Assembly (NCBI RefSeq): GCF_030272615.1
Contig: NC_081407.1
Location: 316,912,456 to 316,976,455 of the forward strand
DNA from: Cryptomeria japonica
Taxonomy: Eukaryota > Streptophyta > Pinopsida > Cupressales > Cupressaceae
DNA: 64,000 nucleotides
Direction of reading: 5' to 3'
The position numbers and the translations under genes are program-made. Positions within the stretch are counted from its first letter, which is position 1; each line of letters opens with the position of its first letter. This document shows, piece after piece, positions 46,989 through 57,162 of this stretch. The notes under the pieces were generated by a model that ran no database searches, was not told the DNA's origin, and saw nothing but the letters and a program-made list of their open reading frames with translations.

Positions 46989-48244
46989 TGTAATGGTGGG
47001 AAAATGATGAGTGATAGATCAAGAGGAAAACTAACCCTTTCCCTCAAAGAGAGATGAGATTTTCACTATTGATTATCGTTCAAGCACTTTTCACCATTAC
47101 ATTAGGAAGATACATGATAATTCACTAGATTCAATCTCCACACAAAGATGATAGATTGAATTCTAAATGAATTAAGAATGTTAAGATGATCCCTTCTTCC
47201 TTTGTTTGATTTGGAAAGGAATTGATTGAATTATGTAGTGCAAAAGTGACAAAGAATCGATTATAACTTGTGATCTGAATATGGGATGAAGCTGTGCACT
47301 TGGATTTGGTAGGAGAATGTCGAGACGAAGTCTCCCTGCAAATTTGATGAAAATTTTTCCAGACCGTAGTGGAAATGTACACGGTCCTTCGAAAAATCAG
47401 CGAAATGAAAAGGGTTTTTTCCGCCTCTGTAAATGAATCATTAATCCAAAAGTAGAGCTATGCACCTGCAACCTACTCACAAAAAAGAGAGGGAAATGTG
47501 TTAGGATTGGGGGTTTGCCTTTAGGTCAAACCCCACTTTTGGAATTAAATAAGTAATGAAAGAAAGTACTTGCAAGTAGATGTAAATGAAAGATTGAATT
47601 GTAAATCACCTCAAGGGAGGTTGTAGTAGCAATGTTGATAGAAATGCTTGTATGGAAATTGTATGTTGAAATCAATCTCCTCTTCAATGTTTGAATCCTT
47701 GACTTGAATGCAACACCTAGCCTTGAAGGGAGACTTGAAAATGCTCAATGCTGGAAAAGAATGCTTGAATGCTTGAATGCTCCTGAATGCTCTTGAATAC
47801 TTGATCGCTTGTGCATACTCCAATCTTATCCAACTCCAACTTATGAAAATGAAAGGATTAATGCCCCTTAAATACATGTTTGAAGGATTTGAATTTTGTC
47901 ACGGGCCGACATTGGGGAGATTTCCAGCTCACTGCACATCCCACAATGCTTTCTCTAGAAAGGTCTTGCCCCAAAATAGGACAGGGACAGGGGTGCCACA
48001 TCCCTATCCTGGGAGGACGAGGGGGTCACACCCCTATCTAAGAGGGGACAAGGGCACCACGCCCCTATCCTACCCCTATCTCCAGAGAAGAGTGTAGACA
48101 AAGTGATGTGGAGGCCAAGGAAGAAGCTATTTTCACAAGATGAGCACTCTTTGGTCTCCGATCAGGCTAGAGGATTCGAGTTCTCATGCCTGAGGACCCT
48201 AATGCGGTCATAAATTTCTAGGGTCACAATTTTATGACACTAAA
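46989..48244 (-). repeat. 5' LTR of the pol-less Gypsy element
   Basis: 1256 bp, colinear with 40403-41645 (TGTAATGGTGGG... at the left edge). It has the same octamer microsatellite (47758-47800) and GC-rich triple repeat (about 47980-48080). Confidence 0.9.
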
Positions 48245-48249
48245 AATAT

Positions 48250-48602
48250 ATACTCGAAAGTTTGGCCTAATGTTTTGGGACTAGGTAGTACAATTCTCCT
48301 TGGTCCTCTAAACTTCACTCCGTCGAAAGATAAACCTATTTGTCATCGTTAAATCTGTCAAAATATTTGAGTACAACTCTTGATTCAATTCTCTGCACAT
48401 AGAAAGAGAGAAGAAATTTTTGTAGATAGGGGTTTTCCTTTAGTCAAACCTTGGTTTAGAAATTAACCTTGAAATTAAAGTAATAATTGAAATGGAAATT
48501 GAAGCAAGATGCTTTGCTTTTGAGGGAAATGCTAGATCTAAAACAAAATGATTTTAATTGAAATGTATACCTTGATGAAGCTTGTTTGGATCCTCATGTA
48601 AC
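48250..48602 (-). repeat. Old Gypsy 3' LTR, segment 2
   Basis: Continues segment 1. It contains the family block GGGGTTTTCCTTTAGTCAAACC followed by a GGTTTAGAAATTAACC-like stretch (about 48420-48470), a diverged match to the other Gypsy LTRs. It is cut at 48602 by the Copia element. Confidence 0.65.
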
Positions 48603-50043
48603 TGATGAATAATGATGAACAACAAATACCCTAACTGGTACTGAAAGGGGGGGGGGTTAATCAGTACATACAAAAAATTCTCAGCAACTTATCAAGTTAA
48701 AACAATGCTAACCGGTTGTCTTCATTACTAAACTTAACCATGGCAATATCGGTTAAACACAGTAAGACTACATACAACATAAACCGTTAAAACTGAACAC
48801 TTCAAATACATTCAATACTTGATAACTACTTCACCCATAAACATATGGATGTGGTATATCAGTAATACCATAACCATTAGATCTACATGCATAATCACTT
48901 AAACAAAGAATGCTTAATCATCGCATGAAAAATGCACAACTCATGACACACAAATTTTTCACTTGGAAACCCAAATGAGAAAAACCACAGTGGGGATGAA
49001 TACCCACAAGCTTGTTTTGAACTCTTTTGAAGCTTTCTTTGTTAGGAGCCTAGTCTGGTTAAAGACTTTACAATAAGGTTCTGCTAGGAACCAATCTTGT
49101 TAAAGATCACCCGGTTAAGGGATGGCTATATACCCTGTCAAAGGTTGAAACCCTGTTAAAGGTTACCTTACTAGAGGATTTAAAGAACTCAATGAACTTG
49201 CATCACCTAGTTAGAGGATTTACAGTAAGCTTGTTAAAGATACCTGACAAAGGGATTTTCCTTCTGTTAAAATGGTTAGAAGACAACAGGTAAAAATCTG
49301 ATCTGATAACAACACTATATGCTACGGCAGATCCTTTTCAGTTCCTCTACTCTACAATCACACTCTTTAGTTTTCACTCACTGGTCTGGAAGTATCTCAT
49401 CACTCAGATACATAAACAAATTTTGCCAACAACTTACAATAAAAAACATCATCAACCTTATAGACAACAATTAGGTCAGTAACATAAACCCTAAACCCTA
49501 AGCATTTAGGTTTATTATTACAAGCGGTCCAATCCAGACCGTCCAAACACTTTTCATATAATGAAACAATCTTAAACAAATCACAAGTCATTTTGCATCG
49601 TCCATTTTTCACTGCACATAGAAATCAGTAACCCATCACGCTTTCTTCTCATACTGCTAAGAAGAATGTTCATTCCCAAGGTAGACATTTAATGCAGTCG
49701 ATCTTCATATGCAAGATCCTCAAGGAAATCCTTCACGTGCACAAAAATGACATGGCATCTTGATCTCATTCTTATTTCTTAGCTAACTAATCACAGAATA
49801 TCATCGGTTGCATCACACAAGCTATATTGCCAAACCAAAAACCCTAGAGTTGAGACTACCAACCGGTAGTCACACTTAGTGAAACCCTGACACCAGTTCA
49901 CTACATCTCTTCATACCGGCTCTCCAACTTGATCATCAATAACAACTTCTTCCAATATTCATACCGGTTGACCTATACTTATTGACATCAATGACAACAT
50001 ATATTATTATCATATTATCATATCAGTTCTTCATATGCCAACA
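48603..50043 (-). repeat. 3' LTR of the Copia element
   Basis: 1441 bp. G10 at 48647-48656; GGAAACCC...AACCACAGTGGGG block at 48964-49010; telo-box pair AAACCCTAAACCCTAA at 49486-49501. A minus-strand frame at 49400-49612 is the shifted counterpart of the 94-codon frame in the other LTR. Confidence 0.9.
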
Positions 50044-50344
50044 ATCTCCCGCTTTGGCATTGATGGCAATACTTACTTAGCGTAGCATTGCAAAAAAAAA
50101 CATCATAGACCAGTGCAAGTAAAATATCTTCATTAGATATCATACATCAAATATCTTCTCCCCTATCTCATATATTCTCCCCCTATTATATATCTTCTCC
50201 CCTTTGACAACAATGCCAAAGTGGAGGTGCAAGCTCCCATATTCCACTATGCTACTCCCCATATGGAGTAGAATCCTTCAACACATCAATCCTAAAAGAT
50301 TTATCACTATAATACCTGACTGATGTGGAGCACACATCTTTAGT

Positions 50345-51776
50345 TTACTTCCTGAAGGGGAAAAACCCCTAATTCACCTCTCAAATAGGTAAATGTAGTC
50401 TTTGGTAAGGGCTTAGTGAATATGTTTGCTAGCTGCTCCTTACTGGAAACATGTTGTAATACAACCTCTCTATTTTGAAGCTTCTATCTGAAGAAATGAT
50501 ACTTGAGCTTAATGTGCTTAGTTCTAGTATGCAATACCAGATTCTTGGAAATATTGATTGCGCTAGTATTGTCACAAAATATACTCACGGGTTCAGATAT
50601 AGGTACATTGAAACCATCCAATACATGTTTCATCTAGATTGCCTGAGTGCAATTCATAAATGCTGCCACATACTCCACTTCAGTTGTAGACTGAGAAGTA
50701 CAACTCTGCTTCTTACTCATCCATGAGACTAGTCTTCCACTAAGAGAGAACGCTCCACCAGTTGTTCTTTTCTGGTCGTCCACATTACCTCCCCAATCTA
50801 CATCAGTAAATACCTTGAGATTAAAATCACCATTGTATGGATACCACAATCCATAGTCAATAGTCCCTTTCAAGTATCTAAGAATCCTCTTGACTACTAC
50901 CAAGTGGGATTCTCTTAGAATTTTCTGAAAACGAGCTACTATGCCCACTGCATGAGCAATATCTGGTCTGTTGTGTACCACATAGTGTAGCTTACCGATC
51001 ATTGATCGGTACTCCTCATTCACCAATGCTGAATCATCTTCCTTAGTCAGTTTACAACTGGTCACCATTGGTGTACCAACCGATTTTCTCTCCTCCATGC
51101 CAAAGGTCTTTAATACCTCTTTGACATACTTGGACTGGGTAATAAAGATACCCTCTTTCATTTGTTGAATTTGTAAACCAATGAATAATTTTATCTCTCC
51201 AATCAGAGACATCTTAAACTCTTTCTTCATTCCTTCTGCAAAAGCATGGCTCATTTCATCATCTCCTCCAAAGTTTATGTCATCTACAAATACTTCACAG
51301 ATCAGAATCTGATCACCTTCAGATATCAAGTAGATGTTGCTCTCCTCACTTGTTCTCTGAAATCCTATTTTCACAAGATGAGAGTGTAAACATTCATACC
51401 ATGCCCTTGGTGCTTGTTTCAATCCATACAAGGCTTTGTGTAATATACACACCATGTTACTATCTTTTGATAAGGCAAACCCATTCAGTTGCTCAATATA
51501 CACTTCCTCTTCTAGGATTCCATTCAAGAATGCAGACTTCACATCCATCTAGTAAACTTTAAATCCATTGAATGCTACAAATGCAAGTAGCATTCAGACA
51601 CCTTCCAGTCTAGCCACAGGAGCAAAGGTTTCTCCATAGTCTTCTCCCTCTTCCTGAGCATATCCCTTGCATACAAGTCTTTCCTTGTTCCTCACAATTG
51701 TGCCTTCTTCATTTAGCTTATTCCTAAAGACCCATTTGGTACCTATGACATTCTTATGTTCTGGTCTTGGTACCAA
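50345..51776 (-). pseudogene. Copia reverse transcriptase and RNase H
   Basis: Block 51594-51776 is the RT start ([39 protein letters not shown]). A stop and shift lead into 50634-51548, MDVKSAFLNGILEEEVYIEQ, HKALYGLKQAPRAWYE, then the catalytic FVDDINFGG (canonical (Y/F)VDD kept), KLHYVVHNRPDIAHAVG and RNase H (KVFTDVDWGGNVDDQKRTT, SWMSKKQSCTSQSTTEVEY). After a TAG at about 50631 the frame continues with FCDNTSAI and a TKHI-like segment and ends near 50345. RT copies element RNA into DNA in the particle; RNase H degrades the RNA. Confidence 0.88.
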
Positions 51777-51947
51777 GGATCATGTTGCATTCTTTTCTAT
51801 TTGGTCTAGCTCCTCTTCCATTGCCTTAATCCAGTCTTCATCTGTAAGTGCTTCTCTGGAAGTCTTGGGCTCCAATTCAAAAATCATGCAAGAGTTTTCT
51901 TTCACCTTTCTTCTTGTGAGTATCCCTGCATCTTTATCTCCTATGAT

Positions 51948-53560
51948 CTACTTCGGATCATGATGTAGTTTCACATATCTAGGAATGACTCTAGTTGTTT
52001 CTGCTTGCTTCTCCTCTTCTTCTTCACTTACTTCTTCTTCTTCACCTACTGCAGCTTCTACCGGTACAGGAACAATGAGATCTTTACTTGTTTCTTTCTT
52101 AACTGGTTCCCAGAAGGCTACACTCGGTTCATCTTCCACTTCCTCGCTGCAGGTTTCCTTAGGTTCCTTAGGGGATTCATCAACCCTGACATTGATACTC
52201 TCAACAATTTTCTGTGTTCTATTGTTGTAGCACTTGAGAGCTTTACTCTTAGTGGAATATCCCAGAAATATTCCTTCATCATATTTAGGATCAAACTTTC
52301 TCAGATGCTCACCTCTCTTGATGTAACACTTACTACCAAATACTTTGAAATAACTCACAATGGGAGTCTTCCCGGTCCAATACTCATAAGGGGTTTTAAC
52401 TCTACCTTTCTTTATGAGTACCTAGTTCATAGTATAGACTGCAGTGCTCACCGCTTCTCTCCAAAAAGTGTGAGCAACCTTTCCTTGGATCAACCTTTCA
52501 TAAGGCCGCTTCAACTACAGTCCTGTTATTCCTTTTTGCTATGCCATTCTTTTGAGGTATCCTTGGGGCAGACAACTGCCTCTTGATACCACTATCTTCA
52601 CAGTACTTGTTGAATTCATCAGAAGTGAATTCACCTCCTTGATCAATTCTTAGGCATTTTATCTTTTGACCACTTTCCTTCTCTACTAATTCTCTAAAGG
52701 CTTTGAACTTTCCAAATGCCTCAGACTTGTCTTTCAAGAATGTGACCCACATCATTATTGAGCAATTGTTCTCTCGAAAAAGTGTGAGCAACCTTTCCTT
52801 GGATCAACCTTTCATAAGGCCGCTTCAACTACAATCCTGTTATTCCTTTTTGCTATGCCATTCTGTTGAGGTATCCTTGGGGCAGACAACCGCCTCTTGA
52901 TACCACTATCTTCATAGTACTTGTTGAATTCATCAGAAGTGAATTCACCTCCTTGATCAGTTCTTAGGCATTTTATCTTTTGACTACTTTCCTTCTCTAC
53001 TAATGTTCTAAAGGCTTTGAACTTTCCGAACGCCTCAGACTTGTCTTTCAATAATGTGACCCACATCATTATTGAGCAGTCATTAGTAAGAATCATGAAA
53101 TACCTATCTTTTTGAATACTTATAGTTTTCATAGGACCACACAAATTAGTATGCACAAGATCAAGTAAGTTTTCTTCTCAAAAAGACTTACCTTTGAAAG
53201 TTGAGGAAGACATCTTCCCAAGTTGACATTCTCTATACAAATAATTCTCTGGTTTGTTTAGCAAAGGTAATCCTCTTAATGCCTCGATCTTACTAGCCTT
53301 TACAATATTATCAAAGTTCATATGACAAAGTCTCCTATGCCATATTCAACTGTCATCAAACTTTGCCATCAGACACCGACTTATCTTGGCATTCAGCTGA
53401 AACAAGTTACCTCTGGTCTGCTTACTAGTGGCAATAAGTTCACCACTTTTTCCAATTATACTGCAGACTCCACCTTTGAACTCCAGAATGATTCCTTTAT
53501 CATTTAGCTGAGCAACACTCAACAGGTTATGCTTAAGAATTTCTAGCTAGTAGAAATCAT
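51948..53560 (-). pseudogene. Copia integrase with duplicated core
   Basis: GAG-pre-integrase (IWHRRLCHMNFDNIVKASK) precedes the core. Block 52812-53156 reads HTNLCGPMKTIS...LTNDCSIMMWV...CLRTDQGGEFTSDEF...NGIAKRNNR. Block 52498-52791 repeats most of it (CLRIDQGGEFTS...NGIAKRNNR). In DD35E integrases the first Asp is in HxDLCGPM and the Glu in NGxxERxNR: here they are Asn and Lys, so two of three catalytic residues are changed. After a frameshift, QGKVAHTFWREAVSTAVYT and block 51948-52358 (FKVFGSKCYIKRGEHLRKFD, an acidic linker) lead to RT. Integrase would insert the cDNA; this copy cannot. Confidence 0.85.
52463..53090. repeat. 314-bp tandem duplication inside integrase
   Basis: Sequence from about 52463 to 52776 is repeated from 52777 to about 53090 with few differences (AGTGTGAGCAACCTTTCC at 52467 and 52781). 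The junction reads GAGCAATTGTTCTCTCGAAA. It copies the integrase core between the first Asp region and the segment after the Glu. Confidence 0.92.
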
Positions 53561-53591
53561 CCACACTACTCTTTCCATTCAGTGAGATGGA

Positions 53592-54755
53592 TCATTTTCC
53601 TTTTACCAAGCATGGTGCATCATTGCCAAATCTGACAACACCTCCATCATATTCTTCTAGAGACATAAACTTTCTCCGATCACCAGTCATATGGTGAGAA
53701 CAACCACTATCAATAATCCACTCATTAGAGTTGTCAATGTGAGAGATAAGTTCTTTCTTGTCAGACACTTCTTCCTTTATAGCTACAAACACTATGTCCT
53801 CATTCTCTTCATCCTCAGATTCTTCATCAGTAACACCTTCATCCACTACAACAAGACAATTTCTTTTATTTCCTCCTTTATACTTTATAAACCTCTCCAG
53901 TTTATCCTTATTGTCATTTTTAGGATAGTTAACAACTATATGTCCTATCTTATTACAGGAAAAACATTTTAAAGGAAGCTTACCTCTGTATTTTCCAGTG
54001 CCTTTTGGAAGTCTTTTGGCAAGAAGAGCTTCAAACTCCTTCAGAATCTCTTCATCATCCATACCTTTGCTTTGCATGGATTCATAACTGATACTTACTT
54101 CTTTTCCTTTTCTAGTTGGTGCAACATATGCTCTAAAAGCTGACTCAGTCTTCTGAACACTGCCATCATAGCTATTCAACTCATATGTAGTCAACTTTGC
54201 AATGATAGAGTCTAAGGATACCTTGGTTTTGTCAATAGACCTTAGTTCCTAAATAGCAGCAACTCTGATTGCATAGACTGGTAAAAGTGATCTCAAAAAT
54301 TTATTGACAACGATGGCATCATCGATTGTTCCACCAGTGCTCTTGATATCTCCAAGAACAGTCTTGATCCTTATGCCATATTACTGAATGGTTTCACCTT
54401 CAACCATCCTCATGTCTTCAAATTTTCCTCTAAGGCTCTCTTCCTTAGCTTGCTTGACATGCTCATCACCACCATAAATAATTTCTATTGTGTCCCATAC
54501 ATCCTTAGGATTTTCCTTATCTTGTACATCAGTGAACTCAATATCAGACAAACTGCTAATAAGGGCTTCCATGACTTGCCCATTTTCTTGAATCTGTCTT
54601 TTATGATCATCGGTTAGAGTGCCAGTGGGGATTACATAGGCATTCTCAACATAGCTCCAGTGTTGAGCACCCAATCTTTTGATATAGATCTTCATTTTGT
54701 CATTCCATATTTTGAAGTTATCTCTATTGAACTTAGGACCTTCCGTCTTCATCAT
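53592..54755 (-). pseudogene. Copia gag and protease
   Basis: Block 54381-54755 (MMKTEGPKFNRDNFKIWNDK) is the N-terminal Copia gag, continuing after a TAA (a CAA codon in relatives) into ESLRGKFEDMRMVEGETI and on to block 53592-54194. That block has the zinc knuckle CFSCNKIGHIVVNY (last Cys is Tyr), an acidic stretch, and the aspartic protease signature NEWIIDSGCSHHMTGDR. The stops at 54380 (TAA) and about 54250 (TAG), and another TAG nearer the end, fit C-to-T or G-to-A changes. The start is about 70 bp from the primer site. Confidence 0.88.
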
Positions 54756-54813
54756 TAAGGCAGGATCCTTTACCTCAAGTGGTTAAGCTTATATCACCGA
54801 GGACCTGGAGTTT

Positions 54814-54824
54814 CTCTGATACCA
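54814..54824 (-). other. Primer-binding site, initiator-Met tRNA
   Basis: TGGTATCAGAG on the minus strand, two bases from the LTR edge; the standard plant Copia site. Confidence 0.88.
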
Positions 54825-54826
54825 AT

Positions 54827-56262
54827 TGATGAATAATGATGAACAACAAATACCCTAACTGGTACTGAAAGGAGGGGGGGTGAATCAGTACATACAAAAA
54901 CTTCTAAACAACTTATCAAGTTAAAACAATGCTAACCGGTTGTCTTCATTACTGAACTTAACCATGGCAATACCGGTTAAACACAGTAAGACTACAGACA
55001 ACATAAACCAATAAAACCGAACACTTCAAATACATTCAATACTTTATAACTACTTCACCCATAAACATATGCATGTGGTATATCAGCAATACCATAACCA
55101 TTAGCTCTGCATGCATAATCACTTAAACAAAGAATGCGTAATCATCACATGAAAAATGCACAACTCATGACATAGATTTTTCATGTGGAAACCCAAATGG
55201 GAAAAACCATGGAGGGGATGAATACCCACAAGCTTGTTTTGAACTCTTTTGAAGCTCACTTTGTTAGGAGCCTAGTCCGGTTAAAGACTTTACAATAAGG
55301 TTCTGCTAGGAACCGATTCTATTAAAGATCACCCGGTTAAGGGATGGCTATATACCCTGTCAAAGGTTGAAACCCTGTTAAAGGTTACCTTGCTAGAGGA
55401 TTTAAAGAACTCAATGAACTTGAGTAACTTGGTTAGAGGATTTATAGTAAGCCTGTTAAAGATACCCGGAAAAGGGATTTTCCTTCTGTTGAAATGGTTA
55501 GAAGACAATAGGTAAAAATCTGATCTGATAAAACCACTATATGTTAAGGCAGATCCTTTTCAGTTCCTCTACTCTACAATCACACTTTGCAGTTTTCAGT
55601 CATTGGTCTGGCAAGTATCTCATCACTCGGATACATACACAACTTTTGCCAACTTACAATAACAAACATCATCGACCTTATAGACAACAATTAGGTCAGT
55701 AACATAAACCCTAAACCCTAAGCATTTAGGTTTATTATTACAAGCGGTCCAATCCAGACTATCCAAACACTTTTCATAGAATGAAACAATCTTAAACAGA
55801 TCACAAGTCATTCTGCATTGTCCATTTTCACCACACATAGAAATCAATAACCCATCACGCTTTCTTCTCATACCTCTAAGAAGAATGTTCATTCCCGAGG
55901 TAGACATTTAATGCAGTCAATCTTCATATGCAAGATCCTCAAGGAAATCCTTCACGTGCACAAAACTGATGTGGCATCTTGATCTCATCCTTATTTCTTA
56001 GCTAACTCATCATAGAATATCATTGGTTGCATTGCACAAGCTAGATTGCCAAACCGAAAACCCTAGAGTTGAGACTACCAACCGGTAGTCACACTTAGTG
56101 AAACCCTGACACCGATTCACTGCATCTCTTCATACCAGTTCTCCAACTTGATCATCAATAACAACTTCTTCCAATATTCATACCAGTTGACCTATACTTA
56201 TTGACATCAATAACAACATATATTATTATCATATTATCATACCAGTTCATCATATGCCAACA
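54827..56262 (-). repeat. 5' LTR of the Copia element
   Basis: 1436 bp, colinear with the left LTR. G-run at 54871-54880 followed by TGAATCAGT; conserved GGAAACCC...CCATGGAGGGG block at 55187-55231; telo-boxes at 55706-55721. Confidence 0.9.
55623..55907 (-). CDS. Small Cys-containing ORF inside the Copia LTR
   Basis: A 94-codon minus-strand frame starting MSTSGMNILLRGMRRKRDG, with ICGEN-like and CRMTCDLFK, CNNKPKCLGF and VDDVCYCKL segments and seven Cys. It lies in the sense of the element, in the U3-side part of the LTR. The left LTR carries the same frame but with an extra A near 49607, so its N-terminal part is out of frame. No family was recognised. It may be chance in an LTR, a captured fragment, or an LTR-encoded small protein. 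Confidence 0.3.
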   Translation of the reverse strand: MSTSGMNILLRGMRRKRDGLLISMCGENGQCRMTCDLFKIVSFYEKCLDSLDWTACNNKPKCLGFRVYVTDLIVVYKVDDVCYCKLAKVVYVSE

Positions 56263-56267
56263 GTAAG

Positions 56268-56670
56268 GACTTTAAGATGTCTTGTATACTGTCTTCATAA
56301 AAAGTTAGTCATGGATGCCATCTTGAATGCTTGAACTTGACTTTACTTTTTTCCCAATGCTTGATGAATGTCTAATTTCTTTCTCACTTGAATTTTCTAT
56401 TATGTAATTAGGATCTTTGAATTATTTCAGTTAGGTTTTCAAATGAGAGGGGTATACCTCATTTTATACTTGACTATCTGAAAATTAATTGAATTTATAG
56501 AGTAGGCTAAAATGGGGTTAGACGTGGAGAGAAGGTAGGAAAGGTGATGGAATTGTAATTTTGTAGTGGTGTGAGCAGAATAAAAATAGTCATTAGGTAT
56601 CAAAAGATGAAACACTAAGGTGAGGTCTAGGTGAGGATGAAATTGTATGTGGATACAATTTATGACTCTA
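56268..56670 (-). repeat. Old Gypsy 3' LTR, segment 3
   Basis: Resumes after the Copia target duplication. It contains the octamer-like ATGCTTGA segments, a TTTCAAATGAGAGGGG block shared with the other Gypsy LTRs (compare 8394 and 63960), and ends near ...TTTATGACTCTA, the counterpart of TTTTATGACACTACA. Confidence 0.65.
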
Positions 56671-57162
56671 CTTTAGTGGGAGTATGAGGCTAAGCATACT
56701 CATAGTAAACAACAAAGTTGCAATGAAAAAAAATCATCAAGATACCAAAGAGACAAGATGCACCAATCCCCCAAGGACTTTAAGATCATACTACTCTAAT
56801 ATCAATATTAAATGGCAACAAATGTAAGAGAAAGAGAGAGCATGACTATAATGGCCTATTAAGATTTAATTACTATGAGTCATGAAAAAGAAAAATACCA
56901 AATTACAAAGCAAAAGGCTCAATTTGCAAAGTAACTTGACTATTGAAAACATGTCATGGTGTGTGCATAAAGTGTAACAATAAGAAAGTGTATGCCCCCA
57001 CATTAAAGTGATTGCATATGCCTCATTGGGAGCAATTTCTTTAATGTAGAATGCATCTAAAAGACAAACACATTACCAGAATGAGATTCCCCCAAGAAAG
57101 GACAAATCAAAGGATAATGGTCACAAAATATATATAAAAAAGAACCAAAGGGATCCATTAAC
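56671..57162 (-). mobile_element. Old Gypsy internal region, left part
   Basis: Starts CTTTAGTGGGAGTATGAGG and runs parallel to 41657-42120 of the younger Gypsy, including the GGACTT(T)A(A)GATC, GTGTATGCCCCCA and GCATATGCCTCATTGGGAGC blocks. The PPT-adjacent bases are deleted. Interrupted at 57162 by the next element. Confidence 0.7.

Larger units (their letters stand above)
40403..48244 (-). mobile_element. Pol-less Gypsy-type LTR element, complete, 7.84 kb
   Basis: LTRs of 1243 and 1256 bp start TGTAA and end CTACA (left) or CTAAA (right). They are flanked by AATAT at 40398-40402 and 48245-48249. The polypurine tract (minus strand AAGTAGGGGCTAAA) abuts the left LTR and a TGG-starting primer site abuts the right LTR, so the element reads on the minus strand. 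The interior of 5.3 kb codes a Gypsy-like gag and a protease-like domain, then a Pro/Ser-rich tail; RT, RNase H and integrase are absent. It is a TR-GAG-like non-autonomous element sitting inside the LTR of an older relative. Confidence 0.9.
48603..56262 (-). mobile_element. Copia LTR element with gag-PR-INT-RT-RNaseH, 7.66 kb
   Basis: LTRs at 48603-50043 and 54827-56262 run TGATGAATAATG...ATGCCAACA. Flanks are GTAAC (48598-48602) and GTAAG (56263-56267), a target duplication with one change. The minus-strand primer site TGGTATCAGAG (54814-54824) and polypurine tract AAAGCGGGAGAT (50044) fix the orientation. Gene order gag, protease, integrase, RT, RNase H is Copia. The polyprotein carries a set of stops and one shift, and integrase has a duplicated segment, so this copy is dead, but its family is the best local source of enzymes for the non-autonomous elements. 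It lies in the old Gypsy LTR. Confidence 0.95.

Noticed and set aside
49486-49501. Interstitial telomere or chromosome end
   Set aside because: Only two CCCTAAA units, present at the same place in both LTRs of one element.
52005-52586. A 193-codon plus-strand frame
   Set aside because: Antisense shadow of the Copia integrase and linker.
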